From Pseudomonas graminis (lineage in GTDB: Bacteria > Pseudomonadota > Gammaproteobacteria > Pseudomonadales > Pseudomonadaceae), in the NCBI RefSeq assembly GCF_900111735.1, contig NZ_FOHW01000028.1, forward strand, positions 1-64,000: DNA of 64,000 nucleotides. The letters are read 5' to 3'. A program made the position numbers and the translations under genes. The notes under the pieces are model-generated. The model searched no databases. It was not told where the DNA came from and saw only the letters and a list, made by a program, of their open reading frames with translations. Below, in pieces: positions 15,736-25,499 of this stretch (its first letter is position 1; each line of letters starts with the position of its first letter).

Positions 15736-17841
15736 ATGGCTCGTACTACACCGATCAACCGTTACCGTAACATTGGTATCGTTGCTCACGTGGATGCTGG
15801 TAAAACCACCACCACCGAGCGCGTCCTTTTTTACACCGGTAAAAGCCACAAGATGGGCGAGGTGCATGACGGCGCCGCGACCACCGACTGGATGGTTCAG
15901 GAGCAGGAGCGTGGTATTACCATTACTTCTGCTGCTATTACTGCCTTTTGGCAGGGTTCCGAGAAGCAACACAAAGACCAGTATCGCTTCAACGTGATTG
16001 ACACCCCGGGCCACGTAGACTTCACCATTGAAGTTGAGCGTTCCCTGCGTGTACTCGACGGCGCGGTCGTAGTTTTCTGTGGTACTTCCGGCGTAGAGCC
16101 GCAGTCGGAAACCGTATGGCGTCAGGCCAACAAGTACGGTGTCCCACGTCTTGTGTACGTAAACAAGATGGACCGTGCGGGTGCAGACTTCCTGCGCGTA
16201 ATCGGTCAGATCAAGCAGCGTCTGGGCCACACTCCGGTGCCTATCCAGCTGGCTATCGGTTCCGAAGACAACTTCCAGGGTCAGATCGATCTGATGTCCA
16301 TGGAAGCGGTCTATTGGAACGATTCCGACAAGGGCATGGTCCCTGTTCGCAAGCCTATCCCTGCTGAACTGCAGGAAATGGCTGACGAATGGCGCGGCAA
16401 CATGGTTGAGGCTGCGGCCGAAGCCAGCGAAGAGCTGATGAACAAATACCTCGAGGGTGAAGAACTCACCAACGCGGAAATCAAGGATGCTCTGCGTCAG
16501 CGTACTATTGCTGGCGAAATCGTCCTGGCTGTTTGCGGTTCTTCCTTCAAGAACAAGGGTGTTCCCCTGGTTCTGGACGCCGTGATCGACTATCTGCCGG
16601 CACCAGTTGATATTCCTGCCATCAAGGGTACAGACCCTGATGACGAGACCATCAATCTGGAGCGTCACGCAGACGACAACGAGCCGTTCTCGGCTCTGGC
16701 GTTCAAGATCGCTACCGACCCATTCGTGGGCACCCTGACCTTCGTCCGTGTTTACTCGGGCGTGTTGGCATCCGGCGACGGTGTGATCAACTCGGTCAAG
16801 GGCAAGAAAGAGCGCGTGGGCCGTATGGTGCAAATGCACGCAAACGCTCGCGAAGAGATCAAGGAGGTACGCGCTGGTGACATCGCGGCCTTGATCGGCA
16901 TGAAGGACGTCACCACTGGTGAAACCTTGTGCAACGCTGACAAGCCAATCATCCTGGTTCGGATGGACTTCCCGGAGCCGGTTATTTCGGTTGCCGTAGA
17001 GCCTAAAACCAAGGATGACCAGGAAAAAATGGGTATCGCACTGGGCAAACTTGCTCAGGAAGACCCGTCTTTCCGCGTCAAAACTGATGAAGAGACTGGT
17101 CAAACGATCATCTCTGGCATGGGCGAGCTGCACCTGGACATCCTGGTTGACCGGATGCGCCGTGAGTTCAACGTCGAAGCCAACATCGGTAAGCCTCAGG
17201 TTTCGTATCGTGAGCGCATCACGAAGAACTGTGAAATCGAAGGCAAGTTCGTTCGCCAGTCCGGCGGTCGTGGTCAGTTCGGCCACTGCTGGATCCGTTT
17301 TGCACCCGCTGACGAAGGTCAGGAAGGTCTGCAATTCGTGAACGAAGTAGTGGGTGGTGTGGTTCCTAAGGAATACATCCCGGCTATCCAGAAGGGCATC
17401 GAAGAGCAGATGAAGAACGGCGTTGTTGCCGGCTATCCGCTGATCGGCCTGAAGGCTACCGTGTTTGATGGTTCTTACCACGACGTCGACTCGAACGAGA
17501 TGGCGTTTAAGGTGGCTGCTTCCATGGCGACCAAGCAACTGGCCCAAAAGGGCGGCGGTGAGTTGCTTGAGCCGATCATGGCTGTAGAGGTTGTTACGCC
17601 TGAAGACTATATGGGTGACGTGATGGGCGACCTTAACCGTCGTCGCGGCATGATCCTGGGTATGGAAGATACGGTCTCCGGCAAGGTAATTCGTGCCGAG
17701 GTCCCGTTGGGTGAGATGTTCGGTTATGCGACCGACGTTCGCTCCATGTCCCAAGGTCGCGCAAGCTACTCTATGGAATTCAAAAAATACAATACAGCTC
17801 CGTCGCACATCGTCGAAACTGTAACCAAAAAACAAGGCTGA
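15736..17841 (+). CDS. fusA: Elongation factor G
   Basis: The translocation GTPase. Its 701 residues have the P-loop AHVDAGKTT at 17-25, switch-II DTPGHVDFT, the NKMD guanine-specificity motif, and C-terminal domains IV-V with GYPLIGLKATVFDGSYHDVD. It sits 30 bases after rpsG and 31 before tuf. Many pseudomonads have a second fusA elsewhere; the str-operon copy is normally the housekeeping one. Confidence 0.97.
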   Translation: MARTTPINRYRNIGIVAHVDAGKTTTTERVLFYTGKSHKMGEVHDGAATTDWMVQEQERGITITSAAITAFWQGSEKQHKDQYRFNVIDTPGHVDFTIEVERSLRVLDGAVVVFCGTSGVEPQSETVWRQANKYGVPRLVYVNKMDRAGADFLRVIGQIKQRLGHTPVPIQLAIGSEDNFQGQIDLMSMEAVYWNDSDKGMVPVRKPIPAELQEMADEWRGNMVEAAAEASEELMNKYLEGEELTNAEIKDALRQRTIAGEIVLAVCGSSFKNKGVPLVLDAVIDYLPAPVDIPAIKGTDPDDETINLERHADDNEPFSALAFKIATDPFVGTLTFVRVYSGVLASGDGVINSVKGKKERVGRMVQMHANAREEIKEVRAGDIAALIGMKDVTTGETLCNADKPIILVRMDFPEPVISVAVEPKTKDDQEKMGIALGKLAQEDPSFRVKTDEETGQTIISGMGELHLDILVDRMRREFNVEANIGKPQVSYRERITKNCEIEGKFVRQSGGRGQFGHCWIRFAPADEGQEGLQFVNEVVGGVVPKEYIPAIQKGIEEQMKNGVVAGYPLIGLKATVFDGSYHDVDSNEMAFKVAASMATKQLAQKGGGELLEPIMAVEVVTPEDYMGDVMGDLNRRRGMILGMEDTVSGKVIRAEVPLGEMFGYATDVRSMSQGRASYSMEFKKYNTAPSHIVETVTKKQG

Positions 17842-17872
17842 TTCAGCGCCTTTAGGCTAGGAGTTATTTGTC

Positions 17873-19066
17873 GTGGCTAAAGAAAAATTTGATCGTTCCC
17901 TTCCGCACGTCAACGTTGGCACCATCGGTCACGTTGACCATGGTAAAACCACGCTGACCGCTGCTCTGACTCGCGTCTGCTCCGAAGTTTTCGGTTCGGC
18001 TCGTGTTGACTTCGACAAGATCGACAGCGCACCAGAAGAGAAGGCTCGCGGTATCACCATCAACACTGCTCACGTTGAGTACAACTCGTCTGTACGTCAC
18101 TACGCGCACGTTGACTGCCCGGGTCACGCTGACTACGTGAAGAACATGATCACCGGTGCTGCCCAGATGGACGGCGCTATCCTGGTTTGTTCGGCTGCTG
18201 ACGGTCCGATGCCACAGACTCGTGAGCACATCCTGCTGTCCCGTCAGGTAGGCGTTCCGTACATCGTGGTCTTCCTGAACAAGGCTGACCTGGTAGACGA
18301 CGCTGAGCTGCTGGAGCTGGTTGAGATGGAAGTGCGCGATCTGCTGAGCACTTACGACTTCCCGGGCGACGACACTCCAATCATCATCGGCTCTGCCCGT
18401 ATGGCGTTGGAAGGTAAAGACGACAACGAGATGGGTACCACTGCCGTCAAGAAGTTGGTTGAAACTCTGGACAGCTACATTCCTCAGCCAGAGCGTGCTG
18501 TCGACAAGCCGTTCCTGATGCCAATCGAAGACGTATTCTCGATCTCCGGTCGCGGTACTGTTGTGACTGGTCGTGTAGAGCGCGGTATCGTCAAGGTTCA
18601 AGATCCACTGGAAATCGTTGGTCTGCGTGACACCACCGTCACCACCTGCACCGGTGTTGAAATGTTCCGTAAGCTGCTCGACGAAGGCCGTGCTGGCGAG
18701 AACTGCGGCGTTCTGTTGCGCGGCACCAAGCGTGACGACGTTGAGCGTGGCCAAGTCCTGGTAAAGCCAGGTACTGTCAAGCCGCACACTCAGTTCGAAG
18801 CTGAAATCTACGTTCTGAGCAAGGAAGAAGGCGGCCGTCACACTCCGTTCTTCAAAGGCTACCGTCCACAGTTCTACTTCCGTACTACCGACGTAACTGG
18901 TAGCTGCGAACTGCCGGAAGGCGTTGAGATGGTTATGCCAGGTGATAACGTGAAAGTTTCCGTTACCCTGATCAAGCCAATCGCAATGGAAGATGGTCTG
19001 CGTTTCGCTATCCGTGAAGGCGGTCGTACCGTCGGCGCTGGCGTCGTAGCCAAAATCATCGCGTAA
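17873..19066 (+). CDS. tuf: Elongation factor Tu
   Basis: Delivers aminoacyl-tRNA to the ribosome. The 397 residues begin at GTG (MAKEKFDRSLPHVNVGTIG), with the P-loop GHVDHGKTT at 19-27, DCPGHADY and NKAD. Very strong codon bias (mostly C- or preferred T-ending codons) fits its abundance. It is the only tuf in the window: the tufB position after tRNA-Thr holds a terminator instead, so this may be the sole copy in the genome. Confidence 0.97.
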   Translation: MAKEKFDRSLPHVNVGTIGHVDHGKTTLTAALTRVCSEVFGSARVDFDKIDSAPEEKARGITINTAHVEYNSSVRHYAHVDCPGHADYVKNMITGAAQMDGAILVCSAADGPMPQTREHILLSRQVGVPYIVVFLNKADLVDDAELLELVEMEVRDLLSTYDFPGDDTPIIIGSARMALEGKDDNEMGTTAVKKLVETLDSYIPQPERAVDKPFLMPIEDVFSISGRGTVVTGRVERGIVKVQDPLEIVGLRDTTVTTCTGVEMFRKLLDEGRAGENCGVLLRGTKRDDVERGQVLVKPGTVKPHTQFEAEIYVLSKEEGGRHTPFFKGYRPQFYFRTTDVTGSCELPEGVEMVMPGDNVKVSVTLIKPIAMEDGLRFAIREGGRTVGAGVVAKIIA

Positions 19067-19083
19067 GCGATGATCTTCAAAAA

Positions 19084-19109
19084 GAGCCTCCGCTTGCGGG
19101 GGCTTTTTT
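19084..19109 (+). terminator. Terminator after tuf
   Basis: AGCCTCCGC pairs with GCGGGGGCT around a short TT loop and is followed by TTTTTA. It ends the str operon, 7 bases before the next promoter. Confidence 0.9.
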
Positions 19110-19115
19110 ATTGGG

Positions 19116-19144
19116 TTGACACCCTGTTAGCTCGTCTATAGAAT
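19116..19144 (+). promoter_or_regulatory. Sigma-70 promoter of the S10 operon
   Basis: -35 TTGACA (19116-19121, perfect) and -10 TAGAAT (19139-19144) are 17 bases apart. The start would be near 19151, leaving a leader of about 55 bases before rpsJ, much shorter than the 170-base E. coli S10 leader through which L4 acts. Confidence 0.87.
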
Positions 19145-19205
19145 TGCGCCTCCTTTAAACGGGCGTATTGCGCTCGGTGGGAAGTAGCCTGGAGTCTGAA
19201 ATCCA

Positions 19206-19517
19206 ATGCAAAATCAGCAAATCCGTATCAGGTTGAAGGCTTTTGACCATCGCCTGATCGACCAATCCACCCAGGAAATCGTGGAAACCGCGAAACGTAC
19301 TGGTGCTCAAGTGCGTGGTCCGATTCCACTCCCTACCCGTAAAGAGCGGTTCACTGTTCTGGTTTCTCCGCACGTCAACAAAGACGCGCGCGACCAGTAC
19401 GAGATCCGCACTCATAAGCGTGTTCTGGACATCGTCCAGCCAACGGATAAAACCGTTGACGCGCTGATGAAGCTTGATCTTGCGGCAGGTGTGGAAGTAC
19501 AGATCAGCCTCGGCTAA
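19206..19517 (+). CDS. rpsJ: 30S ribosomal protein S10 (NusE)
   Basis: Ribosomal protein and, with NusB, part of the rRNA antitermination complex. It has 103 residues with the [10 protein letters not shown] start region and the [26 protein letters not shown]-terminal half. First gene of the S10 operon. Its antitermination partners NusG (3065) and NusB (62429) are both in this window. Confidence 0.97.
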
Positions 19518-19598
19518 GACTCGGGTCTTAGTCGTGTAACGCTCTGAAATGGGCGGCCATAGCGGGTGAAAGCCCCGTACACTCATGAGGTTTACAAC

Positions 19599-20234
19599 AT
19601 GACTATTGGTGTAGTCGGTCGTAAATGCGGTATGACCCGTATTTTCACCGAAGAAGGTGTCTCCATTCCGGTTACGGTCATTGAGATCGAGCCGAATCGC
19701 GTCACCCAGTTCAAAACCGAAGAAGTCGATGGCTATCGTGCAGTGCAAGTCACTGTCGGCGTGCGTCGTGCTTCCCGTGTGACTGCTGCTCAGGCAGGTC
19801 ACTTCGCTAAAGCGAACGTTGCCGCAGGTCGTACCGTCCTGGAATTCCGTCTTGAAGAAGGCGAATACAAGGCTGGCGATCTGATCAATGCAGAAATCTT
19901 TGCTGCTGGCCAGATGGTAGATGTTACCGGTCAGTCCAAAGGTAAAGGCTTCCAAGGTACTATCAAGCGCCACAATTTCCGTGGCCAAGATAATACTCAC
20001 GGTAACTCCGTGTCCCACCGCGTCCCGGGCTCTATCGGCCAGTGCCAGACTCCTGGTCGTGTATTCAAGGGCAAAAAAATGTCCGGTCATATGGGCGCTG
20101 AGCGCGTGACCGTGCAGTCCCTGGAAGTAGTGCGCGTGGACGCTGAACGCAATCTGTTGTTGGTCAAGGGTGCTGTTCCTGGCGCTACTGGCGGCAATGT
20201 GGTTGTACGTCCAGCAGCCAAGGCTCGCGGTTAA
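19599..20234 (+). CDS. rplC: 50S ribosomal protein L3
   Basis: An early 23S assembly protein reaching the peptidyl transferase centre. It has 211 residues starting MTIGVVGRKCGMTRIF. An in-frame upstream codon at 19566 was rejected because the ATG at 19599 has GAGG upstream and the family N-terminus. The QDNTHGNSVSHR loop contains the glutamine normally methylated by PrmB. Confidence 0.97.
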   Translation: MTIGVVGRKCGMTRIFTEEGVSIPVTVIEIEPNRVTQFKTEEVDGYRAVQVTVGVRRASRVTAAQAGHFAKANVAAGRTVLEFRLEEGEYKAGDLINAEIFAAGQMVDVTGQSKGKGFQGTIKRHNFRGQDNTHGNSVSHRVPGSIGQCQTPGRVFKGKKMSGHMGAERVTVQSLEVVRVDAERNLLLVKGAVPGATGGNVVVRPAAKARG

Positions 20235-20246
20235 GGGGAAGCTGAC

Positions 20247-20849
20247 ATGCAATTAAATGTAAATGACGCCCAAGCGATCGAAGTTTCCGAACTGACATTT
20301 GGCGGCGAATTCAACGAGACGCTGGTTCACCAGGCAGTCGTGGCCTATATGGCTGGCGGTCGTCAGGGTAGCAAGCAGCAAAAGACCCGTTCTGACGTAT
20401 CCGGTGGCGGTAAGCGCCCTTGGCGTCAAAAGGGTACTGGCCGTGCTCGTGCCGGTACTATCCGTAGCCCGATCTGGCGCGGCGGCGGTACCACTTTCGC
20501 AGCACGTCCTCAGGATCACTCTCAGAAGCTCAACAAGAAGATGTATCGCGCAGCACTGCGCTCCATTCTTGCTGAACTGGTTCGTACTGATCGTCTGGTC
20601 GTGGTTCAGGATTTCGCTGTTGAATCGCCGAAAACCAAAGATCTGCTGGGCAAACTGAACGACATGAGCCTGACCGACGTTTTGATCGTGTCGGACGCTG
20701 TTGATCAGAACCTGTACCTGGCTGCTCGCAACCTGCCGCACGTTGATGTGCGTGATGTTCAAGGTTCCGATCCAGTTAGTCTGATCGCATACGACAAAGT
20801 GTTGATCACTGTGTCGGCCGTGAAGAAATTCGAGGAGCTGCTGGGATGA
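20247..20849 (+). CDS. rplD: 50S ribosomal protein L4
   Basis: Lines the exit tunnel with its long loop (VSGGGKRPWRQKGTGRARAG), where macrolide-resistance changes would fall; none is evident. The protein has 200 residues. In E. coli L4 represses the S10 operon by transcription and translation; the short leader here suggests this control may differ. It overlaps rplW by 4 bases. Confidence 0.97.
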   Translation: MQLNVNDAQAIEVSELTFGGEFNETLVHQAVVAYMAGGRQGSKQQKTRSDVSGGGKRPWRQKGTGRARAGTIRSPIWRGGGTTFAARPQDHSQKLNKKMYRAALRSILAELVRTDRLVVVQDFAVESPKTKDLLGKLNDMSLTDVLIVSDAVDQNLYLAARNLPHVDVRDVQGSDPVSLIAYDKVLITVSAVKKFEELLG

Positions 20850-21145
20850 ACCAGGAACGCGTATTTAAAGTTCTGCTTGGCCCGCACGTTTCCGAGAAGG
20901 CTACGGTTCTGGCAGACAAAAAAGGTCAGTTCGTTTTCAAGGTTGCTACTGATGCAACCAAGCTGGAAATCAAGAAGGCCGTCGAAAGCCTGTTCAGCGT
21001 GAAAGTAGAGCGTGTCACTACCCTGAATGTTATGGGTAAGACCAAGCGCACTGCTCGCGGTCTGGGCAAGCGTAATGACTGGAAGAAGGCAGTTATCTCC
21101 CTTCAGCCAGGCCAAGATCTCGATTTCAGCAGCAGTGCTGAGTAA
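20846..21145 (+). CDS. rplW: 50S ribosomal protein L23
   Basis: A tunnel-exit protein and docking site for trigger factor and SRP. It has 99 residues with LLGPHVSEKAT near the N-terminus and the GRAKRT-like loop (GKTKRTARGLGKRNDWKKA). The ATGA overlap with rplD implies coupled translation. Confidence 0.97.
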   Translation: MNQERVFKVLLGPHVSEKATVLADKKGQFVFKVATDATKLEIKKAVESLFSVKVERVTTLNVMGKTKRTARGLGKRNDWKKAVISLQPGQDLDFSSSAE

Positions 21146-21159
21146 GGAAGGGGTGCATC

Positions 21160-21984
21160 ATGGCAATCGTTAAATGCAAACCGACTTCCCCTGGCCGCCG
21201 TTTTGTGGTCAAGGTGGTCAACCAGGAGCTGCATAAAGGCGCTCCTCACGCACCGCTGCTCGAGAAAAAATCGAAGACTGGTGGTCGTAACAACAATGGC
21301 CGCATCACTACTCGTCACATCGGTGGTGGTCATAAGCAGCATTATCGTCTGGTCGATTTCCGTCGCAACGACAAGGATGGCATCTCTGCCACCGTCGAGC
21401 GCATTGAATACGATCCAAACCGTACTGCTCACATCGCACTGCTGCTGTACGCAGACGGCGAGCGTCGTTACATCATCGCGCCTAAAGGCGTGAGTGCTGG
21501 CGACCAGCTGATCGCAGGCGCCTTGGCTCCAATCAAGCCAGGTAACGCTTTGCAGCTGCGCAACATTCCAGTGGGTTCTACCGTTCACGGCATCGAGTTG
21601 AAGCCGGGCAAAGGTGCTCAGATCGCTCGTTCCGCTGGTGCATCTGCACAGTTGATCGCTCGTGAAGGTGTCTACGTGACTCTGCGTCTCCGCTCCGGTG
21701 AGATGCGTAAAGTTCTGGCTGAATGCCGCGCGACTCTGGGTGAGGTCTCGAACTCCGAGCACAGCCTGCGTTCGCTGGGTAAAGCTGGTGCCAAACGCTG
21801 GCGTGGCGTTCGCCCAACCGTTCGTGGTGTTGCCATGAACCCGGTTGACCACCCACATGGTGGTGGTGAAGGTCGTACCTCTGGTGGTCGTCATCCGGTA
21901 TCGCCGTGGGGCTTCCCGACTAAGGGCGCGAAGACTCGTGGTAATAAGCGTACCGACAAAATGATCGTCCGTCGTCGCAAGTAA
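21160..21984 (+). CDS. rplB: 50S ribosomal protein L2
   Basis: An essential 23S-binding protein near the peptidyl transferase centre. It has 274 residues with an N-terminal OB domain, an SH3-like domain and the conserved C-terminal NPVDHPHGGGEGRTSGG loop, whose histidine is important for activity. Confidence 0.97.
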   Translation: MAIVKCKPTSPGRRFVVKVVNQELHKGAPHAPLLEKKSKTGGRNNNGRITTRHIGGGHKQHYRLVDFRRNDKDGISATVERIEYDPNRTAHIALLLYADGERRYIIAPKGVSAGDQLIAGALAPIKPGNALQLRNIPVGSTVHGIELKPGKGAQIARSAGASAQLIAREGVYVTLRLRSGEMRKVLAECRATLGEVSNSEHSLRSLGKAGAKRWRGVRPTVRGVAMNPVDHPHGGGEGRTSGGRHPVSPWGFPTKGAKTRGNKRTDKMIVRRRK

Positions 21985-22000
21985 ATAGAGGGATACGACA

Positions 22001-22276
22001 GTGCCACGTTCTCTGAAAAAAGGTCCTTTTATTGATCTTCACCTACTGAAGAAGATCGAAGTGGCGGCGGAAAAGAACGATCGCAAACCAGTTAAGACCT
22101 GGTCGCGCCGTTCTATGATCCTGCCACAAATGGTCGGTTTGACCATTGCTGTGCATAACGGTCGTCAGCATGTTCCTGTTCTCGTGAACGAAGACATGGT
22201 CGGCCACAAACTAGGCGAGTTTGCCGGTACCCGCACTTATCGTGGGCACGTGGCAGACAAGAAAGCCAAGCGTTAA
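22001..22276 (+). CDS. rpsS: 30S ribosomal protein S19
   Basis: A 30S head protein that pairs with S13. It has 91 residues from a GTG start (MPRSLKKGPFIDLHLLKKIE), preceded by GAGGG. It ends HVADKKAKR. Confidence 0.97.
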   Translation: MPRSLKKGPFIDLHLLKKIEVAAEKNDRKPVKTWSRRSMILPQMVGLTIAVHNGRQHVPVLVNEDMVGHKLGEFAGTRTYRGHVADKKAKR

Positions 22277-22289
22277 GGGGTAAGGAACG

Positions 22290-22622
22290 ATGGAAGTAGC
22301 CGCTAAGTTGTCGGGCGCTCGAATCTCCGCCCAGAAAGCCCGCTTGGTCGCCGACCAGATCCGCGGGAAGAAGGTGGGCGAAGCGCTCAACCTGTTGGCT
22401 TTCAGCAGTAAGAAAGCCGCCGAGATCATGAAGAAAGTGCTGGAGTCGGCCGTAGCCAACGCCGAGCATAACGAAGGCGCAGACGTTGATGACCTTAAGG
22501 TCTCCACCGTTTTCGTCAACGAAGGGCGTTCGTTGAAGCGCATCATGCCACGTGCCAAAGGCCGTGCTGATCGCATCGTCAAGCGGTCTTGCCATATCAC
22601 TGTCAAGGTTGCTGACAAGTAA
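22290..22622 (+). CDS. rplV: 50S ribosomal protein L22
   Basis: A tunnel-constriction protein with a long beta-hairpin ([19 protein letters not shown]). It has 110 residues and lies 13 bases after rpsS. Confidence 0.97.
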
Positions 22623-22635
22623 CGGAGTCGAAGAA

Positions 22636-23322
22636 ATGGGTCAGAAAGTACATCCCATTGGCATTCGCCTGGGAATCGTCAAGGAGCACACCTCCGTCTG
22701 GTACGCAGACGGTCGGACTTATGCGGACTACTTGTTCGCTGATCTGAAGGTGCGAGAGTATCTCCAAGACAAACTAAAAAGCGCGTCCGTAAGCCGTATC
22801 GATATCCATCGTCCGGCGCAGACTGCACGCATCACCATCCACACCGCTCGTCCAGGTATCGTTATCGGGAAGAAAGGTGAAGATGTTGAGAAGCTGCGTC
22901 AGGACCTGACCAAGCAAATGGGTGTGCCTGTGCACATCAATATCGAAGAGATCCGTAAGCCGGAGCTCGACGGTATGCTGGTTGCGCAGAGCGTAGCTCA
23001 GCAGCTGGAGCGTCGCGTAATGTTCCGTCGCGCTATGAAGCGCGCAGTGCAGAACGCCATGCGCATTGGTGCCAAAGGCATCAAAATCCAAGTGAGCGGT
23101 CGTCTCGGCGGTGCTGAAATTGCACGTACTGAATGGTATCGCGAAGGTCGTGTGCCTTTGCACACCCTGCGTGCCGACATCGACTATGCCAACTACGAAG
23201 CTCACACCACTTACGGTGTGATCGGTGTAAAGGTTTGGATCTTCAAAGGCGAAGTAATTGGTGGTCGCCAAGAAGAGCTGAAGCCGCAAGCACCAGCGCC
23301 TCGTAAAAAAGCTGCTAAGTAA
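22636..23322 (+). CDS. rpsC: 30S ribosomal protein S3
   Basis: An mRNA-entry protein. It has 228 residues from [14 protein letters not shown]; a frame extending 28 codons upstream into rplV was rejected. The KH domain carries the GXXG loop in [13 protein letters not shown], and the C-terminal tail is proline/lysine-rich. Confidence 0.97.
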
Positions 23323-23334
23323 GGGGTACGCCAA

Positions 23335-23748
23335 ATGTTGCAACCTAAGCGTACGAAGTTCCGCAAGCAAATGACCGGCCACAACCGTGGTCTGGCATTG
23401 CGCGGTAGCAAAGTCAGCTTCGGCGAGTTCGCGCTGAAGTCTGTAGCTCGTGGTCGTCTCACCGCTCGTCAGATCGAGTCAGCGCGTCGTGCACTGACCC
23501 GTCACGTTAAACGTGGCGGCAAGATCTGGATCCGTGTATTCCCGGACAAGCCTGTCACCAAAAAGCCTCTCGAAGTTCGGATGGGTAAAGGTAAGGGTAA
23601 CGTGGAGTACTGGGTTGCCCAGATTCAGCCAGGCAAAGTCCTGTATGAAATCGAGGGTGTTTCCGAAGAGTTGGCGCGTGAGGCTTTCGCCCTGGCTGCT
23701 GCAAAGCTGCCGCTCGCCACCTCCTTTGTTAAGCGGACGGTGATGTGA
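23335..23748 (+). CDS. rplP: 50S ribosomal protein L16
   Basis: Contacts A-site tRNA. It has 137 residues starting [19 protein letters not shown], with the [11 protein letters not shown] segment. The arginine usually hydroxylated (YcfD substrate) lies in [14 protein letters not shown] sequence. Its TGA shares one base with the rpmC ATG. Confidence 0.97.
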
Positions 23749-23939
23749 TGAAAGCGAATGAACTTCGTGAAAAATCAGCACAGCAACTGAACGAGCAGCT
23801 GCTCGGCTTGCTGCGCGACCAGTTCAATCTGCGCATGCAGAAAGCAACTGGCCAGTTGGGGCAGTCTCACCTGCTCTCGCAAGTTAAGCGTGACATCGCT
23901 CGCGTGAAGACTGTGCTCAACCAGCAGGCAGGTAAGTAA
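23748..23939 (+). CDS. rpmC: 50S ribosomal protein L29
   Basis: A small two-helix tunnel-exit protein. It has 63 residues ([14 protein letters not shown]...). The ATG at 23748 overlaps the rplP stop (ATGTGATG) and is preferred to the GTG one codon earlier. Confidence 0.94.
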
Positions 23940-23941
23940 TC

Positions 23942-24208
23942 ATGGCTGAAGCCGAAAAAACCGTCCGTACGCTGACTGGCCGTGTCGTCAGCGACAAGAT
24001 GGACAAGACCATCACCGTACTGATCGAGCGTCGCGTCAAGCACCCAATCTACGGTAAATACGTTAAGCGTTCGACTAAGCTGCACGCGCACGACGAAACC
24101 AATCAGTGCCACATCGGCGACAAGGTCACTATTCGTGAAACTCGTCCGATGGCCAAGACAAAATCTTGGGCGCTGGTTGATGTTCTCGAACGCGCTGTGG
24201 AAGTCTAA
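23942..24208 (+). CDS. rpsQ: 30S ribosomal protein S17
   Basis: An early 16S-binding OB-fold protein. It has 88 residues with TLTGRVVSDKMDKTITVLIERRVKHP, two bases after rpmC. Confidence 0.97.
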   Translation: MAEAEKTVRTLTGRVVSDKMDKTITVLIERRVKHPIYGKYVKRSTKLHAHDETNQCHIGDKVTIRETRPMAKTKSWALVDVLERAVEV

Positions 24209-24231
24209 GGGCTAGGGGTCGGAGAAATTAT

Positions 24232-24600
24232 ATGATTCAGACTCAATCCATGCTCGATGTGGCCGATAACAGCGGCGCACGCCGCGTTATGTGCATCAAG
24301 GTGCTTGGTGGCTCTCATCGTCGTTACGCTGGTATCGGTGACATCATCAAAGTTACCGTCAAGGAAGCAATTCCGCGCGGTAAGGTGAAAAAAGGCCAAG
24401 TGATGACTGCAGTAGTAGTCCGCACTCGCCACGGTGTTCGTCGCGCAGACGGCTCCATCATCCGCTTTGATGGCAACGCTGCTGTTCTGTTGAACAACAA
24501 GCAAGAGCCGATCGGCACCCGTATCTTTGGGCCAGTGACCCGTGAACTTCGTACTGAGAAGTTCATGAAGATCGTCTCGCTCGCCCCAGAAGTGCTGTAA
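24232..24600 (+). CDS. rplN: 50S ribosomal protein L14
   Basis: A subunit-interface protein and binding site of silencing factor RsfS. It has 122 residues starting MIQTQSMLDVADNSGARRVMC and ending KIVSLAPEVL. First gene of the spc group. The 23-base gap after rpsQ shows no terminator, so it is continuous with the S10 operon. Confidence 0.97.
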   Translation: MIQTQSMLDVADNSGARRVMCIKVLGGSHRRYAGIGDIIKVTVKEAIPRGKVKKGQVMTAVVVRTRHGVRRADGSIIRFDGNAAVLLNNKQEPIGTRIFGPVTRELRTEKFMKIVSLAPEVL

Positions 24601-24611
24601 GGAGATCCGAC

Positions 24612-24926
24612 ATGCAAAAGATTCGTCGTGACGACGAGATCATCGTGATCGCCGGCAAAGACAAAGGTAAGCGCGGTAAGGTGCTCAAGGTTCTCGCTGA
24701 TGACCGTCTGGTCGTTGGTGGGATCAACCTGGTGAAGCGTCATACCAAGCCAAACCCGATGTCGGGCGTACAGGGCGGTATCGTCGAGAAAGAAGCGCCA
24801 TTGCACGCTTCTAACGTCGCCATTTTCAACGGCGCAACCAACAAGGCTGACCGCGTTGGTTTCAAAGTTGAAGACGGCAAGAAAATTCGTGTCTTCAAGT
24901 CGACCCAAAAAGCGGTTGATGCTTGA
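24612..24926 (+). CDS. rplX: 50S ribosomal protein L24
   Basis: An assembly-initiating protein with an N-terminal KOW motif (DDEIIVIAGKDKGKRGKVLKV, residues 6-26). It has 104 residues and a GGAG site 7 bases before the ATG. Confidence 0.97.
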   Translation: MQKIRRDDEIIVIAGKDKGKRGKVLKVLADDRLVVGGINLVKRHTKPNPMSGVQGGIVEKEAPLHASNVAIFNGATNKADRVGFKVEDGKKIRVFKSTQKAVDA

Positions 24927-24946
24927 ACACTGCTAGGTAGAAGACC

Positions 24947-25486
24947 ATGGCACGACTAAAAGAGATTTACTGGAAAGAAATCGCACCGAAACTTAAGGAA
25001 GAACTTAAGCTTTCGAACGTGATGGAAGTTCCACGCGTTACCAAGATCACGTTGAACATGGGTCTGGGCGAAGCGATCGGCGACAAGAAAGTCATCGAGC
25101 ACGCTGTTGCAGACCTGGAAAAAATCACCGGCCAAAAAGTCGTTGTGACCTACGCTCGCAAATCTATCGCTGGCTTTAAAGTCCGTGAAGGTTGGCCGAT
25201 CGGCGTCAAAGTGACTCTGCGCCGTGAGCGTATGTATGAATTCCTGGATCGTCTGCTGTCGATCTCCCTGCCTCGGGTTCGCGACTTCCGCGGCCTGAAT
25301 GCCAAGTCCTTCGATGGTCGTGGTAACTACAGCATGGGCGTTAAAGAGCAGATCATTTTCCCGGAAATCGACTACGACAAGATCGATGCCCTGCGCGGTC
25401 TGGACATTACCCTGACCACCACTGCTCGTACGGACGAAGAAGGTCGCGCATTGCTGCGTGCTTTCAAGTTCCCGTTCCGCAACTGA
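24947..25486 (+). CDS. rplE: 50S ribosomal protein L5
   Basis: Binds 5S rRNA and bridges to the P-site tRNA. It has 179 residues with VPRVTKITLNMGLGEA and the C-terminal DITLTTTARTDEEGRALL. In E. coli, S8 binds mRNA at the start of this gene to regulate the spc operon. Confidence 0.97.
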   Translation: MARLKEIYWKEIAPKLKEELKLSNVMEVPRVTKITLNMGLGEAIGDKKVIEHAVADLEKITGQKVVVTYARKSIAGFKVREGWPIGVKVTLRRERMYEFLDRLLSISLPRVRDFRGLNAKSFDGRGNYSMGVKEQIIFPEIDYDKIDALRGLDITLTTTARTDEEGRALLRAFKFPFRN

Positions 25487-25499
25487 TTGGAGTAGGACC